This document shows, piece by piece, positions 10,784-22,130 of a stretch of DNA of 64,000 bases. Below the pieces are notes generated by a model. The model had not been told where the DNA came from and ran no database searches. It worked only from the letters and a program-made list of their open reading frames with translations. The position numbers and the translations under genes are program-made. The DNA is from Benincasa hispida (lineage: Eukaryota; Streptophyta; Magnoliopsida; Cucurbitales; Cucurbitaceae), in contig NC_052350.1 of NCBI RefSeq assembly GCF_009727055.1, positions 42,403,751 to 42,467,750 on the forward strand, given 5' to 3'. Each line of letters starts with the position of its first letter. Positions within the stretch are counted from its first letter, which is position 1.

Positions 10784-11613
10784 TGATAGGATGTAGAATA
10801 TGCATCAGAAGCAATCAGAATCAATAAGCACTCTAATTACATTTAATTTGCATTCTAAAAAGCATGTAAAACATAATTTTACAGAAAAGGGTTTCAAGAA
10901 CAACATACCTTTGAAGAATTCTCCAAATCCAAACTGCTCTTCATGAAATCTCAGCTTCAAATATTCAATGAGCCACCAAGAGATCTTCTCTACTATTCCC
11001 AGCCTTGAATTTGGGTGGTGGAATTCAAGATTGAAGTGAATTGTGAAGGAATTGAAGAGGATTTTGGTAAAGATAATCCCTATGAAAATCTAAGGATAAT
11101 TCTGAATACACAGGAGTTCATAGTTAGCTCAAGATTAAGATTGAGTTACCTAGGTCATCTAAGCGAAATTGTCAGTCTTAAATAGTAAACAGTGTTATAA
11201 AATAAGGGTGACTTATTTCTTGGTCCGATCTTACGCAAACTCATTGCATAGGACACCCCCACTCCTCATGTTAGTACATGAACAAATCAGGATCACTTCG
11301 TTTGTAGCACTTTACAACAAATTGTAACAACTACAGAGTGGACCGCATCTAACAATGTTACCAGAATAAGGCACCCGACCTTATTCATATACTATAAACC
11401 GTTTTGGCTATTTACTCAAACTTGATCCATATTTATGTCTTCACATAAAGTTCAAGTATTCATATAATAGCCATGGATCTTAGTTTATTGTATTTAGTCT
11501 TTACAAGTGCAGTTTACAAAATTCAATAACAACTTTAATGAAGAAATGATTAATAACATCTTTATTGATAATAGAAAATGTTTAACTTTACAAACTACGA
11601 GTTTTAGGACATA
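10784..11613 (-). mobile_element. Copia-type LTR, minus strand, 5' edge clipped (LTR 1 of the chain)
   Basis: It ends CA at 10784 next to a perfect primer site. Its other end stops inside the usual 'gagttttaggacataaaacccaaca' terminus, losing roughly 13 bp, and is fused to the family A fragment at 11614. It shares its length with the LTRs at 6757 and 5041, but is shorter in the AT-rich middle. Confidence 0.8.
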
Positions 11614-11906
11614 CTGCTCAATAAGTACGAGTCAGTAAGCTAAGTTTAGGGCTAATAAGGTATTCTAAGGTTATTCAAGCCCTGAACATAAGATTCTGAG
11701 CTGACTAATGAACTAATATAAGCTCAGGAGTCAAAAAGGAACCAGAGGGAACTAAAGAACTGGCGAGGAGAGGAAGGTTCCTGCAAATAAACTGTGAGTG
11801 GTATTCTTTTAAAGAATTTAAGCATATCTTCACTGAGCTTTAAGCTTACACTTTTCTCTTATGTTTTTCTTTGCGGGTAGCAGAATAGTCCATGAGGGGT
11901 GTGACA
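11614..11906 (+). mobile_element. Fragment of LTR family A
   Basis: Ends gaggggtgtgaca at 11906, like 2624, preceded by 'cactgagctttaagcttacac' and 'gcgggtagcagaa', which are cognates of 2165-2235. There is no coding potential. It is a short remnant wedged between two oppositely oriented copia LTRs. Confidence 0.55.
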
Positions 11907-13029
11907 TGTACTTATAAGAGTAAAATGGTAATTTTGACCCAACTATAATTACGAGGAATACATGAAGGATCGACTTATTAATGACAGGCTATATTTATGG
12001 ACACAGAAATATATCTACAATGCGAAGAGTGTCGTTGTGGGTCTTTAGTGGAGTGACCCAAAGTTAATGAATGTTTATTAATTTGATTAAAGAGTTTAAC
12101 TAATTTAATCTTAAATCATTGAAGATTCTAATATGTAGCTCCATTAGGTCATCGTGTTAACTCACTAAGGGTAAAATAAGGATCAACTAAGTTTTTTGGA
12201 ATAATTTGAATTGTTTAAATTATTTAAGGGAAATTTATATTAATAAGGATTAATATAAAGTATAACGTATATTGATACATTATAAAAATATAGTTAATTA
12301 TAAACATGATTTGTAATTAAAACTATATGATATGAGAGAATAATATTTGAATAAGATTCAAATATTAAAGTAATATGAATTGGATTCATATTAAATCTAT
12401 AGAGTAAAATTAATGTGAATGAGATTCATATAAAAACTATAGGTTAAGAGAGAGATATGCATTTTTATATCATGTAAATGCATAATTAATAAATATGTGA
12501 TCTTTATATATTAATTAATTATTTATTTATTTTGTTTATTTAATTATTTATTATATATGTTAAATTTGATTATATATATGTGTGTGTGTGTATGATTTAA
12601 ATAAATAATAATAATTTAAATAAAAAAAGGGAAATAACTCTCTTGTAGTTTGTAGGGAGTGGAAAGTGAGGTGAGGGGATAATAGAACAAAATTACAGAA
12701 TAGTGAATCTAATTTTGACTCTAAAAAAGTTTAATTTCCCTTTCTCTCTCAATTCTCTCTCAATCTCTCTCACAAAATTTTTAATTCCTTGAAAAGTGAA
12801 AGGATCTCACAATCCCATTGATTCCTCTTGAGAATAGTTGTGTAGCTAACTGGTGGTGTCCCTTCGAGATCCTGAGAATTTTCGCAAAGAGGAAGACTTG
12901 AAGATTTCGTGAAGATTCGTTCTTCTGAAAAGGTTTTTTTTTTTTTTCTAAATTCCATTTTGTATGCTTAACTCAGTTGCTATTTTTCAATTCTATATTT
13001 TTTCCTCATCCCAAATCAAAGACAAAAAT
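11907..13029 (+). mobile_element. Copia-type LTR remnant, plus strand
   Basis: Reverse-complement relative of the LTR at 6757-7939. For example 'gatcgacttattaatgacaggc', 'aaatatatctacaa' and 'gtctttagtggagtgaccc' at 11960-12060 mirror 7680-7830. It is very AT-rich, with a short (tg)n tract at about 12572-12592 and a T14 run at about 12935. It ends where the copia integrase remnant begins. No genes. Confidence 0.65.
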
Positions 13030-13687
13030 GATGAAATGCTTCCGCATTGTGATTCAACCCCTTTCGAAGAAAAGATCGAAACTTCCCTCCCCAATATGCC
13101 TGAATAGTTTTAATTTTAGAGCTAAATTGATCCTCAACTAATTGTTTGTATTCGAGAAAACACTTATGGGCCTCGCCTTTTGTTCGGAGAGGTTATAGGT
13201 GAGTAAATCGAGTGCAATCATCGAGAAATGAGATGTAGAAGCGATGTCCTCCATTCGCTGGATGTGGCGCAGAACCCCATAAGTCGGTGTGAATTAAATC
13301 AAACAGTTTGGAAGCATGAGAAGTTAATAGTTTGAAAGAAGGCGCGTGATATTTTTTAAGTTGACAAGAATCGCAGAAGAAGGATTTTTCATTTAGTTTA
13401 AATTAAAATTACGATAATTTAAGACTTGACGAAGGATTCGGAGTGAGGGATGTCCCATACACCTATGCCACACCTCTTAAATAGACTTGACGAAGGATTC
13501 ATTATCCTCGTAAGAGTGCGAGAATTGTGGATTTCCACAAGAGATAATTTCCATCATCTAACTTCAGATTTGCCGAGGAACTAAGAGGGTTGTTGAAGTT
13601 TAGGGTGTTTAGTGTTGCAGTTTGAAGGTTGATATGTGACGTGGAGTGCCAACATTGTTCTCGGGCGGAGAAAAATAGAGTCGTCAC
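13030..13687 (-). pseudogene. Deleted Ty1/copia gag-integrase remnant (RE1-like)
   Basis: On the minus strand a 61-codon frame (13502-13687) contains the gag N-terminal motif DDGNYLLWKSTILALLRG. It is followed directly by WHRCMGHPSLRIL (GAG-pre-integrase domain). Then come CDSCQLKKYHAPSF, FDLIHTDLWGSAP and YISFLDDC (integrase zinc-binding end and core), and a decayed IKTIQAYWGG where IKT(I/L)Q(S/T)DGGGE is expected. Everything between gag N-terminus and pre-integrase (rest of gag, zinc knuckle, protease) is missing. A stop follows NFNLN, another follows RFTHL, and the core Asp is lost. This belongs to a different copia lineage from the elements at 24606 and 41036. Confidence 0.85.
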
Positions 13688-14649
13688 CCATCTTGATTTA
13701 GAGAGTGTGACTGGGCACCCAAAATATGTTAAATTGTCCTACAAAGAAAAGATAAAGGGTTCAAAGGTCTTTTGTGTATGCGGAAGGTATTAGTATCCCA
13801 CAACACTCGTTCAAAGAACGAAACTTTATTTTCTTCGTGTTATTAAAAGAAGAACTTTTCTAAGGAAAAAAAATATATTTTGGTTTTGATTTTTAAATGT
13901 CCCATACTTTATTGATAACTATTATTGCCAATAATGAAGAATAATTATGAGTGGCCAAAGGCCCTTAGAATATTTATTTGAATTTAATTTGGCATCCCAA
14001 AGTAAATTTATTACCTCAAGAATATTAAAACAACTCAATCTCGCAACTCCCCAGTTTTATTTTCGTTTCCATTCCGGGGCAAGCCCGTCTGTCAAACAAG
14101 GGAGCAACGCAGGCCGTCTCATCTTGCGAGGGGCAAGCCCATCTAGACCACTCAAATTTTGTATGAGTTTGCATTGACCATCCATATAAATCAAAGCAAA
14201 TACGAAAATTAAGACCATAATAAAACTTCAAGGTGCTGCTTTCAGACATAAAAAAGATGTAACGTTGGAAAAGCTGCCTTCGGAAACTTGGCAGGGTGTA
14301 GATCTCGAATTATGGTCTTTCAAAGTTTCAACTTCCATGTAATTTTAAGGGGAATTCAATGTCCAAATCGGTTAATCAAATGGCCCGTTTATGAGCATAG
14401 CTATAAAGATCATGAAAACATGCATAAGATGAAGTGGTCATATACTTAAAATGAGTTTGTATTGAATGAGATATGCCAGTCGAAAGTTTCACTTTCTACT
14501 GTATATGATCCAGTCCGACTGAATCTGGTAAATACTTATTAATAAAATGTAAGGAGTTATTTAATACAAAAGATATCATCAATTTAAAATTTAATGATGG
14601 CATGTTGGTTCACCTTTTATTTTTAATTTAATATTCAAAAGTTCAAACA
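13688..14649. other. No gene recognised
   Basis: AT-rich sequence with short frames only. 14060-14170 carries two 'ggggcaagccc(g/a)tct' segments. Nothing resembles a protein, RNA gene or LTR terminus that I can name. It leads directly into the satellite array. Confidence 0.5.
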
Positions 14650-17600
14650 GTTATCGGGCCTGGCAAGGGTGCCCTAGGGCCCAATTTTTAGGTGGGAACT
14701 TTCCAGCGGGCAAAAATTTGAAAACAGAACCAGGGGTTCAAAACGATCAGAAAAAGCCATGCGCATAGATAGTTTTAGAAACGACGCTCGTTTGGTGCCC
14801 AAATGGCTTACGGGCTCGACGGGCGTGCCCTGGGACAAATTTTTGTGTGTGAACTTTCCGACGGGCAAAAATTTGAAAACGGACCTAGGGGTTCAGAACG
14901 ATGAGAAAAAGTCGTGCACGCAGACGATTTGGGAACGGAGCTCGTTTGGTGCCCGAAACGGCTATCAGGCCCGACAACGTGCCTCGGGCCCAATTTTTAG
15001 GCGAGAACTTTCCAGCGGGTGAAAATTTAAAAACAGATCCAGGGGTTCAGAACGATGGGAAAAAGCCGTGCGCGCAGACGATTTTGGGAACGGAGCTCGT
15101 TTGGTGCCCCCAACGGCTATCGGGCCCGACGGGGGTGCCCCAGGATCCAATTTTTGGGAACGGAGCTCGTTTGGCCCTTTCCTGTGGGCGAAAATTTGAA
15201 AACGGACCAAGGGGTTCAGAACGATGAGAAAAAGCCGTGCACACAAACGATTTTGGGAACGAAGCTCATTTTGGTGCCCCAAAAAGCTATCGGGCCCGGC
15301 GAGATACCCCGAGCCAAATTTTTGGGCGAGAACTTTCCGGTGGACGAAAATTTAAAAACAGACCCAGGAGTTCAAGACAATGAGCAAAAGCTGTGCGCAT
15401 AGACGGTTTTAGGAGAGGAGCTCGTTTGGTGCCCCAAACGGCTATCGGGCCCAGCGAGGGTGCCCTGGGGCCCAATTTTTGGGCAGGAACTTTCCGGCAA
15501 AATTTGAAAACGAACCAATGGGTTCAGAACGATGAGAAAAATCGTGCACACAGACGTTTTGGGAACGGAGCTCATTTGGTGCTTAAACGGCTATCAGGCC
15601 CGCCAGGGTGCCCCGAGCCCAATTTTTTGGCGAGAACTTTCTGGCGGGCGAAAATTTAAAAACAGACCCAGGGGTTCAGAACGATGAGAAAAAAGTCATG
15701 CGTGCAACAGTTTTGAGAACGGATCTCGTTTGGTGCCCCAAACGACTATCAGGCTCGGCAAGAGTGCCCCGGGCCCAATTTTTGGGGCGGGAATTTTCCA
15801 GCAGGCAAAAATTTGAAAACGGACCCAAGGGTTCAGAACAATGAGAAAAAGTCGTGCGCGTAGACCGATTTGGGAACGAAGCGTGTTTGGTGACCCAAAC
15901 GGCTATCGGGCTCGAGGGGGTACCCCGGGGTCCAATTTTTGTGCGTGATCTTTCCGACGGGTGAAAAGTTGAAAACGGAACCAGGGGTTCAGAACGATGA
16001 GAAAAGTCGTGCGCGCAGACGGTTTTGGGAACGGAGCTCGTTTGGTGCCCCAAACGGCTATCGAGCCCGGCGGACGTTCCCCGGGGCCAATTTTTTTGCG
16101 CTGGGTAAAAATTTGAAAACGAACCCAGGGGTTCAGAACGATGAGAAAAAAGCTGTGCGCATAGACGATTTTGGAACGGTGCTCGTTTGGTGTCCCAAAT
16201 GGTTATCAGGCCTAGCAGGGTGCCTTGGGGCTAATTTTAGTGTGTGAACTTTTCGGCGGGCGAAAATTTGAAAACGGACCCAGAGGTTCAGAACGATGAG
16301 AAAAAGTCGTACTCCGCAAACGGTTTTGGAACGGAGCTAGTTTGGTGCCCCAAACGGCTTACGGGCCAAGGTGGGGGTGCCCAGGGCCCAATTTTTTAGT
16401 GGGAACTTTTCGACGGGCGAAAATCTGAAAACGCAACCAGGAGTTCAGAACGATGAGAAAAAGCCGTGTGCGCAGACGGTTTTCGGAACGGAGCTCGTTT
16501 GGTGCCCCAAACGGTTATCGAGCCAGGCGGGCATGCCCCAGGGTCGATTTTTGTGCATGAACTTTCCACCAAGTGAAAATTTGAAAACGGACCCAGGGGT
16601 TCAGAACGATGAGAAAAAGTTGTGCGCGCAGACGATTTTGGGAACGGAGCTCATTTGGTGCTCCAAACGACTATCGGGCCACGCGGGGGTGCCCTGGGAC
16701 CCAATTTTTTGTGCGTAAACTTTCTGGCGGGCAAAAATTGGAAAACGGACCAAAGGGGATCAGAACGAGGAGAAATGTCGTGGGTGCAGACGGTTTTGGG
16801 AACGGAGCTCGTTTGGTGCCTCAAACGGCTTCGGGCCCCGGCGGAGGGTGCCCCAGGCTAAATTTTGTGCATGAACTTTCTGGCAGGCGAAAATTTGAAA
16901 ACGGACCTAGGGCTTCAAAAGATGAGAAAAAGTCGTGCACGCAGACGATTTTGGGAATGGAGCTCGTATGGTGCCCAAATGGTATCGGGCCCGACGGGGT
17001 GCCCCGAGCCCAATTTTTGGACGAGAACTTTTCGACGGGCGAAAATTTGAAACCAGACCCAGGGTTCAGAACGATGAGAAAAAGTCGTGCGCAGACGGTT
17101 TGGGAACAGAGCTTGTTTGGTGCACCAAACGGCTATCGAGCCCAGCGGGGGTGCTCTGGGCCCAATTTTTGGGCGTGAACTTTCCGATGGGCAAAATTCG
17201 AAAACGGACCAAGGGGTTCAAAACGATGAGAAAAAGTCGTGTGTACGGACGGATATCGAAATGGAGCTCGTTTGGTGCCCCAAACGGCTATCGGGCCGGC
17301 GACGTTCCCCGGGCCCAATTTTTGTGCGCTGGGTGAAAAATTTGAAAACGAACCAGGGTTTCAGAACGATGAGAAAAAAGCTGTGCGCATAGACGATTTT
17401 GGGAACGGTGCTCGTTTGGTGTCCCAAAATGGCTATCAGGCCAGCAGGGGTGCCTTGGGGCTAAATTTTAGTGTGTGAACTTTTCGGCGGGCGAAAATTT
17501 GAAAACAGACCCAGAGGTTCAGAACGATGAGAAAAAGTCGTACTCGCAAACGGTTTTGGGAACGGAGCTAGTTTGGTGCCCCAAACGGCTACGGGCCAGG

Positions 17601-18785
17601 TGGGGTGCCCAGGGCCCAATTTTTTAGTGGACTTTCCGACGGGCAAAATCTGAAAACGAAACCAGGAGTTCAGAACGATGAGAAAAAGCCGTGTGCGCAG
17701 ACGGTTTTTCGGAACGGAGCTCGTTTGGTGCCCCAAACGGTTATCGAGCCAGGCGGGCGTGCCCCAGGGTCGATTTTTGTGCATGAAATTCCACAGTGAA
17801 AATTGAAAACGGACCCAGGGTTCAGAACGATGAGAAAAATGTGCGCGCAGACGATTTTGGGAACGGAGCTCATTTGGTGTCCAAACGACTATCGGGCCAC
17901 GCGANNNNNNNNNNNNNNNNNNNNNNNNNNNNNNNNNNNNNNNNNNNNNNNNNNNNNNNNNNNNNNNNNNNNNNNNNNNNNNNNNNNNNNNNNNNNNNNN
18001 NNNNAAAAAGAGAGAGATTTCGAAAACGAACCCAGGGGTCAGAATGATGAGAAAAAGTCGTGCGTGCAAACGGTTTTAGGAACGGAGCTCGTTTTGGTGC
18101 CCCAGACGGCTATCAGGCCTGGCGGGGGTGCCCCGATGCCCAATTTTTGAGCGGGAACTTTCCGGCGAGCAAAAATTTGAAAACAGACCCAGGGGTTGAG
18201 AATTATGAGAAAAAGCCGTGCGCGCAGACGATTTTGGAAACGGGGTTCATTTGGTGCCCCAACAGCTATCGCGCCTGATGGATGCCCCGGGGCCAAATTT
18301 TTGTGTGGGAACTTTTCGGCAGGCGAAAATTTGAAAACGGACCAGGGGTTCAGAACGATGAGAAAAAGCCGTGCGTGCAGACGATTTTTAGAACGGAGCT
18401 CGTTTAGTGACCAAACGACTATTGGGCCTTGCGAGAGTGCCCCGGGGCCCAATATTTGGGCGGAACTTCCGATGGGCGAAAAATTCGAAAACAAACCCAG
18501 GGTTCAGAACGATTAGAAAAAGTCGTGCGCATAGACGGTTTTGGGAACGGAGCTCGTTTAGTGCCCCAAACAGCTATCATGCCCGGCGGAGGTGCCCCGG
18601 GGCCTAATTTTTGTGCGGGAACTTTCCGGTGGGTGAAAATTTGAAAACGGATCCAGAGGTTCAGAATGATGAAAAAAAGTCGTGCGCATAAACGGTTTTG
18701 GGAACGGAGCTCGTTTTGGTCCCCAAACGGCTATCGGGCCCAGTGGGGTGCCCTGGGGCCCAATTTTTGGACAGGAACTTTCCGG
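14650..18785. repeat. Satellite-like tandem array, about 155-bp monomer
   Basis: About 26 consecutive monomers. The anchor 'ggggttcagaacgatgag' recurs at 14733, 14888, 15042, 15211, 15367, 15519, 15671, 15828, 15984, 16128 and so on to 18655, giving intervals mostly of 150-159 bp. Each unit runs: cgtttggtgccccaaacgg, ctatcgggcc, gtgcccc(g)ggcccaattttt, gaactttccggcgggc, aaaatttgaaaacggaccc, then the anchor and gtgcgcgcagacg. Many overlapping frames of 60-189 codons are by-products of low stop density. A 100-N gap lies inside at 17905-18004. The right edge ends abruptly at 'tttccggca' and passes into tgaatccgcat repeats. Confidence 0.93.
17905..18004. other. Assembly gap of 100 N
   Basis: Exactly 100 unknown bases inside the satellite array, so the true array length is unknown. 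The sequence left of the gap is rich in single-base losses compared with its best match at 16055-16684. Confidence 0.99.
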
Positions 18786-19020
18786 CATGAATCCGCATGA
18801 ATCCGCATTTTGACTTTTTATGATTTTTTTCGTGTTGACTAATTTTGACCTCCCGAGCATGAATCCGCATTCATTTTCTCGAAATTCAAATCAATTTGAA
18901 TATAAGGTCGGTCAAAGTTTGACTTTTCAAAGTCAAAAGTCACTCTTTGACTTTTTCATCTTTGACCATTTCCATTATTTTCGAGCTTCCGAACATGAAC
19001 GTATTCATATTCTTGATATT
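18786..19020. promoter_or_regulatory. Cluster of TTGAC (W-box-like) words with a perfect palindrome
   Basis: TTGAC/GTCAA occurs at least seven times between about 18809 and 18965. TTTGACTTT-TC-AAAGTCAAA at 18918-18937 is a perfect 9-bp inverted repeat. The word gcatgaatccgcat recurs at 18784-18805 and 18857. W-boxes bind WRKY factors in plants; a role here is inference only, since the segment lies between the satellite and a copia LTR. Confidence 0.35.
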
Positions 19021-20163
19021 TAAATCACATTTAAATATTAAAGTTGTATCTCTAACCTGAAAAAATCGACCACTATATCACATATACTTATCGGTTTCTC
19101 TCTTTCACCTAATTCGAACAATTCGAATTATTCTATCATACTATTCTAAGTTTATTCCATATGAGCTAGTAGGGGAACCTAATGGACCTATAGATCATGG
19201 GCTCCAACAATCCGAGATTAGCTAGCTAACTCTTTAGGCTAATCAACATTCGTTAACTAACTGGTCATTCCATTATAGTCCCGTAGTTGCACTCCCCTCA
19301 CTATAGATATATTTGTGTTCATTTGATATAACATGATTAGTAAGCTAATCCTTCACAGGTTGTTCGTAATCTCGGCTGGGTCATAAAAACCATTTTACCC
19401 CTGAGACTACATCTTATTCTTTAAGTTCCATTGATCCTCTAATGAACAATTGGTTTAAGGTCCAACCTATAAACCGAATCCCTCTCGGGCCAAGGAGAGG
19501 GCGGGGCCGCTTGTTCAAGACCTGGATTCAATACTAAAGGGACCAACCTATCTACTATCCCTATAACGGGTAGGAGTGAATTCTGTCTTGCACCCTATGT
19601 TCCCAACTATCCACCCGATCTTACCCCTGAAATGGGAGGCTTATTGGTCCAGCGATGATGAGCTGCCCTCACCTATGCAGATCTAAGGATAATTCTGAGT
19701 CAACAGGAGTTCATAGTTAGCTCAGGATTAAGATTAAGTTACCTAGGTCATCAATTAATGAAATAGTCAGTTTTATACATAAAACGACATTTAGAACGTA
19801 AAAAGTGACTATTTCATGGTTCAGTCTTATGCAAACTCATTGCATAGAATGCCCCCACTCACATATCTCTATATGAACAATTCAGGATCACATCGTTTAT
19901 ACTAACTACAAAGTGGGCCGCATCCATAGTGTCCGCAGAACAAGGCGCCTAACCTTATTCATATACTATAGACCATTTTGGCCATATATTTGAACTTGAT
20001 CCACATTTATGTCACTACATAAAGTTCAAACTACATTAAATAGCCTCAGGACCTTAATTTATTGGATTCAAGATTACAATTTCAATAACAACTTTATCGA
20101 AAAACAAAATAGAATATGTTTATTAATTTACAAACTACGAGTTTTAGGACATAAAATCCAACA
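19021..20163 (-). mobile_element. Copia-type LTR, minus strand
   Basis: Begins TGTTGGATTTTATGTCC at 20163 on the minus strand and shares its internal blocks with the LTRs at 6757 and 44682. The inner boundary is approximate because the 3' end with the CA terminus and primer site is not present: the LTR fades into 18786-19020. No coding sequence. Confidence 0.75.
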
Positions 20164-20735
20164 ACTATGAACTACCTGAACTGAACTCATGAACCCTTTT
20201 TCTGAAGGATGTCTTCGGTATTTATAGAGCTTCGGGGTGAAGGGCGACTTCTCTCTTATGATTGCACAGATGGGATGGCTTTAATTCTCTGACTGATGCG
20301 CCGAATATTTGTCACCGAAAAGCTGAATGTACTTCTTATCGTTAGCGGCTTGTCAACTTAATTCGGATTCGACCGTCATCAACTTTGTGTCCTATCGTGA
20401 TTAATTATGCCTTTCACCCAGATGCGCCCACCAAGTTGTGCCGGCTCTATGCGGTAATCCTTCTTGAGCAGATGTTTACGAACACAAATCACTGCAAAGC
20501 CTTGTGGTAATGCTGTGCCCGACCATTGATTTCTTGTGATCGTGCTTTTCGCCTTACGTCACCACATATTCTCCATAAAAACACAAAAGTTAACTATTTC
20601 TATGCGATGGATGCATGCGACCGCAATGTTATGAACTTAATGCTTTTTGGACGCAATCTAACATATTTTATCAACGCAAGCTAGCATTGTTTAAGAACTT
20701 AGCACTGTAATAACGTACATTTCTGCCCGTTATCA
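20164..20735 (-). mobile_element. Fragment of the hairpin-ended LTR family
   Basis: Homologous to 9715-10312 and in the same orientation ('ggtatttatagagcttc', 'gatgcgccgaatatttgtcaccgaaaag', 'gcccgttatca'). On the minus strand its terminus TGATAACGGGC is intact at 20735. The other end is cut at the LTR terminus at 20163, so only the first about 570 bp survive. Confidence 0.75.
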
Positions 20736-21009
20736 AGCTACTAAGGAGGTCGTTTGGCTCAGGAAGTTTCTGACAGATCTGGAAGTTGTTCCAGACATGT
20801 CTAGGCCCATCACCCTCTATTGTGACAATAATGGTGCTGTGGCGAACTCCAAGGAGCCCAGAAGTCACAAACGCGGAAAACATATAGAGCGAAAGTATTA
20901 TCTCATCTACGAGATAGTGCATCAAGAGGACGTGATAGTCACAAAGGTCGCTTCGGAGCATAACGTTGCTGACCCATTTACGAAGGCTCTCACGGCTACA
21001 GTTTTTTAG
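20736..21009 (+). pseudogene. Ty1/copia RNase H C-terminal fragment
   Basis: An open frame entering from 20736 reads ATKEVVWLRKFL, then ITLYCDNNGAVANSKEP, KHIERKYYLIYEIV and NVADPFTKAL, ending at the stop at 21007-21009. These are the last motifs of the copia RNase H domain, including the D of CDNN and the DP of ADPFTK. Everything upstream (gag, integrase, reverse transcriptase) was lost at the junction at 20735. The fragment is otherwise well preserved, with no internal stop. Confidence 0.9.
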
Positions 21010-21155
21010 GATCACCTTCAGAGTATAGGCCTACAGGACGAGCCGCGGCTGGACTAGGGCAAGTGGGAGATTTTTGTACTGGCCCTTAATGCCCTAGTTT
21101 ATTGTTTTGTACTAGTTGTTTGTACACCCCACTCACTTTAGGACAAGTGGGAGAT
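21010..21155 (+). other. 3' end of copia element with two polypurine-tract-like motifs
   Basis: Two nearly identical motifs, gcaagtgggagatttttg at about 21059 and acaagtgggagattgtta at about 21143, follow the RNase H stop. The second lies immediately before the LTR start TGTTAG. The first may be the remains of an earlier copy, since a segment of about 84 bp separates them. Confidence 0.7.
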
Positions 21156-22130
21156 TGTTAGAGATGATGCCCTAAACTCTCGTTGGGTCCTGTAGTTTGT
21201 AAACACAGTTTTAAATAAACGCTTGTGATGTAATAATATATGATATTTTCTTCACTATTGTCAATGGAACATTGGATGTTTTTAATTGCTTTACCACAAA
21301 CCAATAAACTAAGATCCTTGGTTGTCATTATAACTTAAGCATGCATATTGAGAAATACAGGTGGATCATGCCTTAAGTGATAACCAAAATGGTTTGTAGT
21401 ATATGGATATAGGAGGGAAACCTTATCCTGGTAACGCTATGAATGCAGCCCGCTTTGTAGAATAGTTACAAATGTTGTGAGTTTCTACAGATGGTCTGAT
21501 CCTGATCATTCATGTGGAGACATGCGAGCGAGGGCATCCTATACAAAGGAGTTTGTATAAGACCGAACCACGAAGTATTATAGTCTCGATATATAACGTC
21601 GTTCATGAAAGAGACTTCACTTCACTAAGATGACCATAGGTAACATGTCCTCAATCCTGAGTGAGTTAGGAACTCCTGCCTTTGAGGGCAGTTTTTTTAT
21701 TTGCAAGGGTGCGAGTGGCCAAATCACTGACTTAAACCTACCACTTTGGGGATTTGTCTAATTTGAGAGCTGGGAACTCAACTACACAAGATGGAATTCA
21801 CTTTTTCCCCAAAGCAGGGGTAAGTAGATAGATTGCATCCTTAAGGGCTGATTCCAAGGCTTGAACGATGAGGCGCCACAAATCTTTTCATGGCCCGAGA
21901 GTTGTCCACACATAGTAGGACTATGTTGTATTGTTCATTAGAGGGATCAGTGGTACTTAAGGAGTTAAATGTAACTATAGGGAAAAAAGGTAAATTAGCC
22001 CAGCTATACTTACGAGCATCTGTGAAGGGTTTTTGATTGGTTATATCCAATGTTCACAAAAATATATCTATGGTGAAAAGAGTGAAGCTGTCGGTCTTTA
22101 GTGGAATGCCTGATAGTTAATGGATGGTGG
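21156..22130 (+). mobile_element. 3' LTR of the plus-strand copia element, interrupted
   Basis: Starts TGTTAGAGATGATGCCC directly after the polypurine tract. It then follows the reverse complement of the family LTR ('gcagcccgctttgtag', 'gtgagttaggaactcctg', 'caaaaatatatctatgg', 'gtctttagtggaatg'). It breaks off at about 22130 inside 'agttaatggatg', where the next element begins. Confidence 0.8.

Noticed and set aside
14759..18494. Many 60-200-codon frames in the 155-bp array as a repeat protein
   Set aside because: Monomer length is mostly not a multiple of three, frames change from unit to unit on both strands, and one minus-strand frame runs through the N gap.
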